Below are positions 1 through 6,368 of a DNA stretch of 6,747 nt, in pieces. The notes under the pieces are model-generated. The model had not been told where the DNA came from and searched no databases. It worked only from the letters and a program-made list of their open reading frames with translations. The first letter of the stretch is position 1; every line of letters starts with the position of its first letter. A program made the position numbers and the translations under genes. Origin of the DNA: CAYZJV01 sp964473245 (GTDB taxonomy: Bacteria > Spirochaetota > Spirochaetia > Sphaerochaetales > Sphaerochaetaceae); contig CAYYOL010000070.1 of assembly GCA_964473245.1 (NCBI GenBank), positions 1 to 6,747 on the forward strand, read 5' to 3'.

Positions 1-765
1 CTAACCGATTTTCTTGGTATCCGCCGAATCCTCTGCCCTGAGCAGGACATTCAGACCATGTTTCTCGAAGATTTCCTGTGCCTCTCTCAGCGACTCGACC
101 GATGGTTCGGGTGTCTTGAGCAACGAGTAGTGCAGCCCCAACTCCTTCCACTTGAACTCACCCATCTTATGAAATGGCAGCAGTTCGACCTGCTCGATAC
201 AATGATACGGGGCAAGGTGAGTAGCCAATCGGGACAGGTGTTCATGCTGCAATGTCCACCCGGGTACAAGTACGTGGCGAAGCCATACGCGCTTGCCAAT
301 CTGTTCAAGATAGTCAAGCGTGGAGAGTGTCTCTTTATTTCCGCGACCGGTCAGACTCCAACACATCTGATCGTCGATACTCTTGATATCGAGCAGCACC
401 ATATCCACTGCATCGAGCACTCGTCTGGATCGATCAAGCGGGACACTCCCTGCCGTATCCAAGGCGGTATGGAGACCGGCGGCACGAGCTCGATCGATGA
501 TATCCTTGGTGAACTCGGGTTGCAGCAACGGCTCTCCACCACTGATGGTCACTCCTCCGCTCCGTATGAAGGATCGATACGCGAGAGCATCGGCCACTAG
601 GTCTGCCGAATCGGCTTCACTGCCACAAGTGATCTGCCAAGAGTCGGGATTATGACAGTATTTACACCTGAGTGCACACCCTTGCAGAAACACGATATAC
701 CTGATGCCGGGACCATCCACTGTACCGAAGGTCTCGATCGAATGAATACGTCCTGTAACTCCCAT
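1..765 (-). CDS. pflA: Pyruvate formate-lyase activating enzyme (radical SAM), complete
   Basis: 254 aa, ATG at 765, TAG stop at the window's first bases, so complete. Seen: the N-terminal GRIHSIETFGTVDGPGIR block, then the radical-SAM cluster motif CxxxCxxC (C30, C34, C37) followed by HNPDSW, the SAM-binding SGGEP stretch at 75-79, ALDTAG at 101-106, a DMVLLDIK strand at 121-128, and LLPFHKMGEFKW near 195-206. All are typical of PflA and the length matches the usual ~246 aa. Known family role: it reduces S-adenosylmethionine with a [4Fe-4S] cluster and abstracts hydrogen from a specific glycine of pyruvate formate-lyase, creating the glycyl radical. It is cytosolic. It is the second gene of the operon, 9 bases after pflB, and its ribosome site AGGAGG overlaps the pflB stop, suggesting translational coupling. 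The long open frame on the opposite strand (58-600) is a shadow. Very sure. Confidence 0.97.
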   Translation of the reverse strand: MGVTGRIHSIETFGTVDGPGIRYIVFLQGCALRCKYCHNPDSWQITCGSEADSADLVADALAYRSFIRSGGVTISGGEPLLQPEFTKDIIDRARAAGLHTALDTAGSVPLDRSRRVLDAVDMVLLDIKSIDDQMCWSLTGRGNKETLSTLDYLEQIGKRVWLRHVLVPGWTLQHEHLSRLATHLAPYHCIEQVELLPFHKMGEFKWKELGLHYSLLKTPEPSVESLREAQEIFEKHGLNVLLRAEDSADTKKIG

Positions 766-770
766 GCTAT

Positions 771-776
771 CCTCCT
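771..776 (-). promoter_or_regulatory. pflA ribosome binding site overlapping the pflB stop codon
   Basis: AGGAGG on the minus strand, 5 bases upstream of the pflA ATG. It shares two bases with the TAG stop of pflB (775-777), so ribosomes finishing pflB sit on the pflA start signal. This supports both start/stop assignments and a coupled operon. Confidence 0.85.
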
Positions 777-2955
777 AGAGTACCTCGTGGAATGTTCTAT
801 GAATGACATCGAGCTGCTGTTCTCGGGTGAGCTTGATGAAGTTCACTGCGTAGCCACTCACTCGGATGGTGAGCTGTGGATAGAGTTCCGGATGCTCCAT
901 TGCATCCAGGAGTACCTCCCGATCCAAGACGTTCACATTGATATGGTGTCCAGTTTCGTGAAAGTATCCATCGAGAAGACTCACCAGATTCTCCGCCTGC
1001 TGCGTTCTGCTCTTTCCCAATGCACCAGGTACGATACTGAACGTATAGGAGATCCCATCCTCTGCTTCATCGTAGGGAATTGCAGTAACGCTCTTCATGC
1101 TTGCGACACACCCACGACTATCTCGACCGTGCATGGGATTCGCTCCGGGGGCAAAAGGCTCTCCCCGCTTCCTCCCATCGGGAGTCGATCCGGTCTTCTT
1201 TCCATAGACTACATTGCTGGTGATTGTGAGCACAGAGAGTGTCGGCACACTGTTTCTGTAGCTATGGTGACTTCGGAACTTCCGCATGAAACTCTCGACG
1301 ATTTCGACTGCAATACTGTCGACCTCCTCGATATTGTTTCCATAGGCAGGGAAAGTCCCCTCGATCTCGAAATCGACTATGAGATTTCGTTCATCTCTGA
1401 CAGGCTTCACTTTTGCGTACTTTATTGCACTGAGACTGTCTGCAACGACACTCAGTCCTGCGATACCTCCTGCCATGGTTCTCACAATCTGCTCATCGTG
1501 TAGCGCCATTTCGACTCTCTCATAGCAATACTTGTCGTGCATATAGTGGATTATGTTCAGCGTATCCATGTAGAGCTTTGAGAGCCAGTCGCACATCGTG
1601 TCGAACTTTCTTTTCACCTCATCATAGTCGAGATACCCATCCCCTACGGGTGCGAGTTCTGGTCCGACCTGGCTTCCATCGATCTCGTCCCGTCCACCAT
1701 TCAATGCATAGAGAAGAGCCTTCGCCAAGTTCACCCGAGCTCCGAAGAACTGCATCTGCTTCCCTATGGTCATGGCAGAGACACAGCAGGCAATACCATA
1801 GTCATCGCCATATTTCGGTCTCATCAGATCGTCGTTCTCGTACTGGATCGAAGAGGTTTCAATAGAGAGTGCTGCACAGTAGCGCTTGAATGCTTCTGGG
1901 AGTCGCTCGCTCCACAAGACAGTGAGGTTCGGCTCTGGAGCGGGCCCGAGGTTTGTAAGCGAATGGAGAAACCGGTAACTCATCTTGGTAACCATATGTC
2001 TTCCATCTGAAGCCATACCTCCAATGGTCTCAGTGACCCAAGTAGGATCCCCACTGAACAGCTCATCGTATGCAGGTGTTCTGAGGAACCGGACTATTCT
2101 GAGTTTCATAACGAAGTGGTCGACCAGCTCCTGTATCTCGGCTTCACTGAAGCGTCCCGCTGCCAGATCCTTCTCAGCATAGATATCGAGGAAGGTCGAA
2201 ACTCTCCCCAGACTCATCGCTGCTCCGTTCTGCTCCTTCACTGCTGATAGGTAGGCGAGATAGAGCCACTGCATCGCCTCATGGGTATCTGATGCAGGAC
2301 GGGAGATATCGAAGCCGTACGAGGCTCCCATCTCGGTCAATTCATGCAATGCGCGAATCTGTTCGCTGATCTCTTCCCGCTCCCTGATAAAAGCTTCATC
2401 CATGACATCGGTACGTAACCGCTGCTTTGCCACTTCTTTCAACCTGATCAGCTCCGCTGTCCCAAAGAGCGGTACTCTTCGGTAGTCTCCGATTATTCGG
2501 CCACGGCCATAGCTATCGGGAAGACCAGTGATCACACCACTATGTCTTGCCCGCTTCATCTCATCGGTATAGGCGTCAAAGACACCATCGTTATGTGTCT
2601 TTCGGTAGGTGAAGATATCCTGCACTCTCTCAGGAACCTCTCGCCCATAGGCTTTGAGTTCAGTATGGATAAGTCTGATGCCGCCAAATGGCATGATAGC
2701 ACGCTTCAAAGGCTCATCGGTCTGTAATCCGACTATCGTTTCCAGATTCTTGTCGATGTATCCCGGACCGTGGCTGGTAATCGTACTGATCGTCTCACTG
2801 TCGATATCGTACATGCCGCCCCGTTCGCGTTCGACCGAGAGCAGCTTCTTCAGCTTCTCCCACAACAGAACGGTTCTCTGTGTTGGCTCCGAAAGAAATG
2901 ACTCATCACCATTGTACGGTGTATAGTGGGAAATGATATAGTTTCTTGTATCCAT
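775..2955 (-). CDS. pflB: Formate acetyltransferase (pyruvate formate-lyase)
   Basis: 726 aa. Known role: a cytosolic glycyl-radical enzyme converting pyruvate and CoA to acetyl-CoA and formate without oxygen. Seen: GLQTDEPLKRAIMPFGGIR in the N-terminal part, TYRKTHNDGVFDAY and GLPDSYGRGRIIGDYRR, DPTWVTE (W306, equivalent to E. coli W333), the catalytic cysteine pair C390-C391 in GIACCVSAM, GARVNLAK with R407 (E. coli R435), and the C-terminal radical loop RVSGYAV with G701, 25 residues from the end as in E. coli (G734). These mark a true pyruvate lyase rather than a glycerol or choline relative. E. coli PflB is 760 aa, so this is slightly short but has all key residues. I chose ATG 2955 because AGGAG lies 8 bases upstream and MDTRNYIISHYTPYNG begins normally. 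The frame is open to 3138, but that would run through the promoter and into the divergent regulator gene. Probably oxygen-controlled through the palindrome at 3006-3021. Confidence 0.97.
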   Translation of the reverse strand: MDTRNYIISHYTPYNGDESFLSEPTQRTVLLWEKLKKLLSVERERGGMYDIDSETISTITSHGPGYIDKNLETIVGLQTDEPLKRAIMPFGGIRLIHTELKAYGREVPERVQDIFTYRKTHNDGVFDAYTDEMKRARHSGVITGLPDSYGRGRIIGDYRRVPLFGTAELIRLKEVAKQRLRTDVMDEAFIREREEISEQIRALHELTEMGASYGFDISRPASDTHEAMQWLYLAYLSAVKEQNGAAMSLGRVSTFLDIYAEKDLAAGRFSEAEIQELVDHFVMKLRIVRFLRTPAYDELFSGDPTWVTETIGGMASDGRHMVTKMSYRFLHSLTNLGPAPEPNLTVLWSERLPEAFKRYCAALSIETSSIQYENDDLMRPKYGDDYGIACCVSAMTIGKQMQFFGARVNLAKALLYALNGGRDEIDGSQVGPELAPVGDGYLDYDEVKRKFDTMCDWLSKLYMDTLNIIHYMHDKYCYERVEMALHDEQIVRTMAGGIAGLSVVADSLSAIKYAKVKPVRDERNLIVDFEIEGTFPAYGNNIEEVDSIAVEIVESFMRKFRSHHSYRNSVPTLSVLTITSNVVYGKKTGSTPDGRKRGEPFAPGANPMHGRDSRGCVASMKSVTAIPYDEAEDGISYTFSIVPGALGKSRTQQAENLVSLLDGYFHETGHHINVNVLDREVLLDAMEHPELYPQLTIRVSGYAVNFIKLTREQQLDVIHRTFHEVL

Positions 2956-2963
2956 GTTCTGTT

Positions 2964-2968
2964 CTCCT
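2964..2968 (-). promoter_or_regulatory. pflB ribosome binding site fixing its start
   Basis: AGGAG on the minus strand, 8 bases before ATG 2955. No comparable site precedes the in-frame upstream Met codons, so this decides the short pflB start. Confidence 0.8.
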
Positions 2969-2978
2969 GTTGTCCACA

Positions 2979-2987
2979 GGTGTACCA
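2979..2987 (-). promoter_or_regulatory. Probable pflBA promoter, extended -10 element
   Basis: On the minus strand this reads TGG-TACACC: a TG dinucleotide one base before a hexamer with T, A and A matching TATAAT at positions 1, 2 and 4. No -35 hexamer is evident. If TACACC occupies -12 to -7, transcription starts near 2972, giving a 16-base leader that contains the AGGAG, and the upstream palindrome is centred at -41.5, exactly the class-II activator position. The element is weak by itself, which fits an activator-dependent promoter. Inferred from spacing; no start-site data. Confidence 0.5.
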
Positions 2988-3005
2988 CAGAGAAAAAACA
3001 ATTAC

Positions 3006-3021
3006 TGTGATTCAAATCACA
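3006..3021. promoter_or_regulatory. Crp/Fnr-type operator between pflB and the regulator gene
   Basis: TGTGATTCAAATCACA: perfect inverted halves TGTGAT and ATCACA around TCAA. It matches the CRP-type consensus TGTGA-N6-TCACA fully, and each half differs from an FNR half-site (TTGAT) at one base. Centre 3013.5. It is 50 bases upstream of the pflB start and 64 upstream of the regulator start, so it could serve both genes. Rex operators (TTGTGAA-N4-TTCACAA) share the same core spacing, so a Rex protein encoded elsewhere is a less likely alternative. Confidence 0.82.
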
Positions 3022-3060
3022 CCCCATCTCGATCAGGAGGTAGCCCAATCTGCTTGCATC

Positions 3061-3066
3061 TAGTAT
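3061..3066 (+). promoter_or_regulatory. Possible -10 element for the Crp/Fnr regulator gene
   Basis: TAGTAT matches TATAAT at 4 of 6 positions and lies 10 bases before the ribosome site. No good -35 is found 16-18 bases upstream. A start near 3073 would place the palindrome at about -59.5, close to a class-I activator position, so autoregulation is possible. Low certainty. Confidence 0.25.
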
Positions 3067-3085
3067 CTTGTTTTTGGAGGGAAGC

Positions 3086-3808
3086 ATGAAGACAAGTCCC
3101 CTATCGTGTGCATGCCTGAACGATCTCTGTCTCAGCAAGGTCCCACTCTTCGCGAGTCTGGATCACGAGATTCTGGCCACTATCACGACACAGATGCAGC
3201 ACAAGTCGTACCAGAAAGGAGAGACCATCGTCCGTGAAGGTGAACATCCTCTCGGTTTCACCGTCATTCAGAGCGGTAGCGCAAAGGCCTACCGGATGAC
3301 CAGCGATGGTCGTGAGCAGATTCTCTATATCTTTCCAACACACGACTATTTCGGAGCACGGTTTCTGTTCACCGAGGATGCAGTGCCCTACTCGGTCGAA
3401 GCTCTTGAGGAGACTCAGGTCTGTATCCTCTCCAAAGGACAACTCATGGAACTGCTGGCAGATCATCCTGCAGTAGCTTTGGAACTCATAGAGGCTATGG
3501 CACATCGCATGAGACGACTTGAGCTCATTGTGCAGAGCATGGGGGGACGAAATGCCGAAATGCGTATAGCATCCATGCTTCTCGAATTCATGGATACGTA
3601 TGGAAGGCAGACAGCCAACGGTGTCGAAGTGGTGCTCCCGCTCAGTCGCGAAGGGCTTGCGAACTATCTTGGTATGGCACGGGAGACGTTGAGCAGGAAA
3701 CTCACACAGCTTGAGGATGATGGGATCATCTCATTCATCGATAGCAGACGCATGATCGTGGAGCACAAAGAGCTGCTTCTGGAGCTTTCGGTCCTCGGTG
3801 AACAGTGA
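3086..3808 (+). CDS. Crp/Fnr-family transcriptional regulator, FNR-like oxygen/redox sensor
   Basis: 240 aa from ATG 3086, with GGAGGG at 3076-3081 just ahead of it; an in-frame TTG at 3068 would lie upstream of that site and is rejected. Domains seen: cysteine-rich N-terminus (C8, C10, C15), cyclic-nucleotide-binding-like beta roll at about 20-125, dimerisation helix at about 127-152, C-terminal winged helix-turn-helix at about 155-230. C113 sits in SVEALEETQVC, which lines up with the E. coli FNR stretch around C122, so four candidate [4Fe-4S] ligands are present, although N-terminal spacing is CxC-x4-C rather than Cx2Cx5C. The CRP phosphate-binding Arg-Ser is replaced by Tyr-Ser (PYSVEA), arguing against cAMP binding. 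The recognition helix reads ARETLSRKL (R199, E200, S203, R204). Divergent from pflBA and likely its anaerobic activator; it could instead sense another redox signal. Confidence 0.93.
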   Translation: MKTSPLSCACLNDLCLSKVPLFASLDHEILATITTQMQHKSYQKGETIVREGEHPLGFTVIQSGSAKAYRMTSDGREQILYIFPTHDYFGARFLFTEDAVPYSVEALEETQVCILSKGQLMELLADHPAVALELIEAMAHRMRRLELIVQSMGGRNAEMRIASMLLEFMDTYGRQTANGVEVVLPLSREGLANYLGMARETLSRKLTQLEDDGIISFIDSRRMIVEHKELLLELSVLGEQ

Positions 3809-3817
3809 TCGGTTGTA

Positions 3818-4747
3818 TCAGCGATAGAGTAGCGCCATCACGATAATCATGAGTACCGAGACCACGGTATCGAGTGAGAGTGTGTTCGATACATAGTCCA
3901 TGTTTTCCCTATCATCCTGCTTCATGAATATCGAGATCACGAACGGTGGTGGGGTGAGGAACATGACCATCATGGCGTATCGGTACATGGGAGCCATTCC
4001 CAAAAGTCGATCGACGATGAAGGTGTTCAGAATGAGCACCAGGACAAGCGAGACGACCTTGCGGACAACGATCGTTTTGAGCGAGCGAGCGAGGCCTTCA
4101 CTTCTAAACGAAATACCATAGCCTATGGTGATCGTGATAAGCGGAACCGTAAGCCCACCGAGCATATCCACAAACTCTCCCAGACTCTCCAGAAGTGGCC
4201 CGACCGTTACCATGGGTTTCACCGCACTGGCAACCAGTCCGGCAAATATGGCAATGATCACAGGACTCGATATGAACTGTCTCAGCAGTGTTTTCGGGTC
4301 GCTCGCATCTCCTCTGACTCGAATGAGGAGTGCCATGAGTACAAAGAAAACAAACAGCACCTGCCCCAGATCGACCAAAGCGATCTTTCCCAGATGCTCC
4401 TGCCCATAGAGACCGAGGAAGAGGGCATACCCAAGCATGCCCATCTCGAAGCCACCCATCATGAGCGAAAAATAGGGAGATTGCACTTTCACTGGACGGG
4501 CCAAGGCTCTTCCTACCAACACCATAAGGCCGCACGAGAGGAACACAAGAACCACCAGCACCAAGTACCTGGCTTCAATCTCGATCGAGGAGAAAGCCTG
4601 AAACAACAGTGCTGGCAGTGCAAGGTTGGAGACGAGCTTCTTCATCTCCGCAACGGATTGCAGTGAGAAGAAGCGGATTCTGTTCAGCAGATACCCGACC
4701 ACAAATAGGACAAGCACAGGAAGGACTGATAGGAATGTATCAAGCAT
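3818..4747 (-). CDS. AEC-family transporter (auxin efflux carrier/malate permease type)
   Basis: 309 aa, very hydrophobic, with about ten predicted membrane segments in two halves separated by a polar loop at about 145-157 (RVRGDASDPKTLL). Family signs seen: NLALPALLF at 41-49 in the second segment, GGFEMGMLGYALFLGLYG at 98-114, SSPVIIAIFAGL at 160-171 opening the second half, TVPLITITIGYGI at 200-212 and LTPPPFVISIFM near 264-275. Known family: inner-membrane secondary carriers, some moving malate or other organic anions; the bacterial substrate usually cannot be read from sequence. Its start is 15 bases after the CBS gene's stop with only a poor ribosome site, suggesting a coupled two-gene unit. 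Its stop lies 9 bases from the end of the convergent regulator gene. Proximity to pflBA permits a role with organic-acid end products, but that is inference. Confidence 0.88.
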   Translation of the reverse strand: MLDTFLSVLPVLVLFVVGYLLNRIRFFSLQSVAEMKKLVSNLALPALLFQAFSSIEIEARYLVLVVLVFLSCGLMVLVGRALARPVKVQSPYFSLMMGGFEMGMLGYALFLGLYGQEHLGKIALVDLGQVLFVFFVLMALLIRVRGDASDPKTLLRQFISSPVIIAIFAGLVASAVKPMVTVGPLLESLGEFVDMLGGLTVPLITITIGYGISFRSEGLARSLKTIVVRKVVSLVLVLILNTFIVDRLLGMAPMYRYAMMVMFLTPPPFVISIFMKQDDRENMDYVSNTLSLDTVVSVLMIIVMALLYR

Positions 4748-4762
4748 ACTGCTAAACCATCT

Positions 4763-5200
4763 CTAGAATGTGTTCGTGATATAGTACTCGAGCTGTCCGA
4801 TCTGGAATGCACGGTCAGCGAGCACAGCTTTCACAACGTCGCCGATTGAGATGATTCCCACAACAGCGTCGTTGTCGACAACGGGAAGGTGACGAAAACG
4901 ACCGGTGGTCATGAGCTGAAGACACTCATCGAGGCTCTGGTGCGGCTTCACATAGGTGACACCCTTGGTCATGACATCGGAAACGGGGATTGCAGTGGAG
5001 AACTCGATTCGGCCTGCGAGATGTTTGACTACGTCCCGCTCCGAAAGGATTCCCTTTATAGCTCCATCTTCTCCAAGAACCAGAATCGCTCCGATTCTAT
5101 GCTGGGTGAGCTTCAAAATGGCTTGAGCCAAGGTATCTGTTGGGAGAACCGTTACGACTTCACTCCCCTTTTGATCCAAAATCGATCTCACTGTACTCAT
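4763..5200 (-). CDS. Stand-alone CBS-domain-pair protein
   Basis: 145 aa, made almost wholly of two CBS domains. The first spans about 8-62, with RIGAILVLGEDGAIKGILSE and RDVVKHL. The second spans about 73-128, with VMTKGVTYVKPHQSLDECL, RFRHLPVVD and GIISIGDVVKAVL. No catalytic, membrane or DNA-binding part is visible; a short tail (QIGQLEYYITNTF) follows. Known of the family: CBS pairs bind AMP, ATP or SAM and act as regulatory modules, often as dimers. I chose ATG 5200 because AGGAGG (5206-5211) precedes it by 5 bases; the in-frame GTG at 5206 lies inside that ribosome site. It precedes the AEC transporter on the same strand, so a nucleotide-sensing partner of the transporter is a reasonable guess, unproven. 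Such proteins are often annotated only as 'CBS domain-containing protein' or as inosine-monophosphate-dehydrogenase-related. Confidence 0.92.
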   Translation of the reverse strand: MSTVRSILDQKGSEVVTVLPTDTLAQAILKLTQHRIGAILVLGEDGAIKGILSERDVVKHLAGRIEFSTAIPVSDVMTKGVTYVKPHQSLDECLQLMTTGRFRHLPVVDNDAVVGIISIGDVVKAVLADRAFQIGQLEYYITNTF

Positions 5201-5205
5201 ACGCA

Positions 5206-5211
5206 CCTCCT
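5206..5211 (-). promoter_or_regulatory. Ribosome binding site of the CBS-domain gene
   Basis: AGGAGG on the minus strand, 5 bases before ATG 5200. It overlaps the alternative GTG start (5204-5206), which rules that start out. Confidence 0.85.
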
Positions 5212-5228
5212 CTTTACATGCGACTGAT

Positions 5229-5248
5229 ATGTTACTTCCCGATGTTAC
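5229..5248 (-). repeat. Direct repeat GTAACAT x2, 13-base period
   Basis: On the minus strand, GTAACAT-CGGGAA-GTAACAT: two identical 7-mers whose starts are 13 bases apart. One covers the candidate -10 of the CBS gene and the other the predicted transcription start. It could be a tandem regulator site or chance. Confidence 0.45.
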
Positions 5249-5270
5249 CGCGATGGTGTGTTTTTCGCAA
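5242..5270 (-). promoter_or_regulatory. Candidate promoter for the CBS-AEC unit
   Basis: On the minus strand, TTGCGA (5270-5265) is separated by exactly 17 bases from TAACAT (5247-5242). Each hexamer matches consensus at 4 of 6 positions. The predicted start near 5235 gives a leader of about 35 bases containing the AGGAGG. Plausible but moderate; the unit could also be read through from the upstream yeiH-like gene, 94 bases away, since no terminator with a U-run separates them. Confidence 0.4.
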
Positions 5271-5294
5271 GTGGATTCGGCGGGTTTCCCCGTT

Positions 5295-6308
5295 TTACGT
5301 CTGATGAAGCACCATTTGTATCACATAAGATACTACGACAACCGCTGTTGAGACGATGAGTCCGAGCATCATGGGGCGAAGCCCCGATCTGAGCAGTTGT
5401 CGGGCATCGGTTCTCAATCCGATTGCACCGAGAGCCATGACCATGCAGAACTTCCCGATCGATGCAATGATCTGTGTGAGCTCTTCATTGAACGCACCGA
5501 CACTCTGCAGGAGCACGACTCCGAGAAATGCCAGGATGAACCAGGGAAAGACCGCTCGTAGGGAGAATGGTATGTGCTGTTCATGAGCAGTGGCGCTCCG
5601 CGTGGATCTAACTTGAATTATGGAGTAGATCAGCACAACTGGCACTATCGAGAGTGTTCGTGTGAGTTTCACCACAATGGCGAAGTTTCCCGCAGCCTCA
5701 CTGAATGCGTAGCCTGCAGCAACGACCGAAGAAGTGTCGTTCACTGCGGTCCCTGTCCACAATCCGAATCCGAGGTCGCTCATCTGCAGAGCCCGCCCCA
5801 TGAGAGGAAAGAGCACCACCATAAGAATATCGAACAGAAAGGTTGCCGAAAGCGCATAGGCTATATCCTGATTCTCTGCTTTGATGACCGGTGCGATGGC
5901 CGCGATCGCAGAGCCTCCACAGATTCCCGTTCCTGCGCTGATCAAGGCAGTCTGTCTCCAGGGGATTCCGAGCAGTCGTCCAACAAGGTATCCACCACCG
6001 AAGGCTGTCGCCAATGTGAATGCCATGACCACGAGCGAGATGGCTCCCACTTGTACCACCTGCTGAATGCTCAGTGTCACACCCATGCCGATGATCGCCA
6101 TTTTCAGTAGTCTCTTTCCTGTGAAGGTGATTCCTTCCCGTACTGACGGGATGAGTCGGACGATCGGATGGAGTGTCATACCGATGAGCAAGGCGAACAC
6201 CCCGCCGCTGACAATGTCATGTGGTAGGAGTGAACTCAGAAAGAGTCCTGCAAGTGCGACCAATGTAGCTGCTGCGAGGCCGGGAATATATCGTATTGTC
6301 GAGTGCAT
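5295..6308 (-). CDS. yeiH: YeiH/UPF0324-family membrane protein, putative sulfate/sulfite-type exporter
   Basis: 337 aa from ATG 6308, close to the family's usual 330-350 aa. About ten hydrophobic segments. Family signs seen: RYIPGLA leading into the first segment, GMTLHP at 43-48, KRLLKMAIIGMGVTLS at 65-80, the signature ISAGTGICGGSAIAA at 123-137, WTGTAVNDTSSVVAAGYAFS at 184-203 and MALGAIGLRTD at 291-301. Known: members such as TauZ are proposed inner-membrane exporters of sulfate or sulfite; most have no tested function. The start is uncertain. The frame is open to a GTG at 6368 with another ATG at 6359, but none has a convincing ribosome site, and the family's N-terminus before the IPG motif is short, favouring 6308. 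A strong promoter inside the longer version predicts transcription starting exactly at ATG 6308, so the message may be leaderless. The 178-aa frame on the other strand (5574-6110) is a shadow. Confidence 0.88.
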   Translation of the reverse strand: MHSTIRYIPGLAAATLVALAGLFLSSLLPHDIVSGGVFALLIGMTLHPIVRLIPSVREGITFTGKRLLKMAIIGMGVTLSIQQVVQVGAISLVVMAFTLATAFGGGYLVGRLLGIPWRQTALISAGTGICGGSAIAAIAPVIKAENQDIAYALSATFLFDILMVVLFPLMGRALQMSDLGFGLWTGTAVNDTSSVVAAGYAFSEAAGNFAIVVKLTRTLSIVPVVLIYSIIQVRSTRSATAHEQHIPFSLRAVFPWFILAFLGVVLLQSVGAFNEELTQIIASIGKFCMVMALGAIGLRTDARQLLRSGLRPMMLGLIVSTAVVVVSYVIQMVLHQT

Positions 6309-6314
6309 GAAGCG

Positions 6315-6343
6315 ATAATACTGTTTTTGTTCCACAATTTCAA
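6315..6343 (-). promoter_or_regulatory. Strong sigma70-type promoter of the yeiH-family gene
   Basis: On the minus strand, TTGAAA (6343-6338), 17 bases, then TATTAT (6320-6315): 5 of 6 matches in each hexamer with ideal spacing. Six bases (CGCTTC) follow before the A of ATG 6308, which falls at the predicted +1. A rival TATTAT at 6389-6384 has no acceptable -35. Confidence 0.62.
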
Positions 6344-6368
6344 ATGATACAGGGAGCATTTGGAACAC

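Noticed and set aside
58..600. 180-codon open frame opposite pflA
   Set aside because: Shadow of pflA. It has no ribosome site I can see and no recognisable protein features.
652..1503. 283-codon open frame on the plus strand, opposite pflB and pflA
   Set aside because: It lies antisense to highly conserved pflB/pflA codons and its translation shows no recognisable domain. It is a shadow of the real genes.
3054..3089. Possible leader peptide (TTG start, 11 residues) ending in an ATGA overlap with the regulator start, with AGGAGG at 3035-3040
   Set aside because: The AGGAGG is 13 bases from the TTG, too far for normal initiation, and the peptide has no telling content.
3101..3505. 134-codon minus-strand frame opposite the Crp/Fnr regulator
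   Set aside because: The plus-strand frame has a clear family, ribosome site and domain order; this is its shadow.
5278..5294. Hairpin CGGG-GAAA-CCCG (minus strand) just after the yeiH-family stop, as a terminator
   Set aside because: Only 4 bp of stem with a GNRA-type loop and no U-run downstream on the coding strand. The T run lies on the wrong side, and no plus-strand gene ends here.
5574..6110. 178-codon plus-strand frame opposite the yeiH-family gene, rich in Cys, His, Ser and Arg
   Set aside because: This composition is what the complement of hydrophobic membrane-protein codons yields; no start signal or domain.
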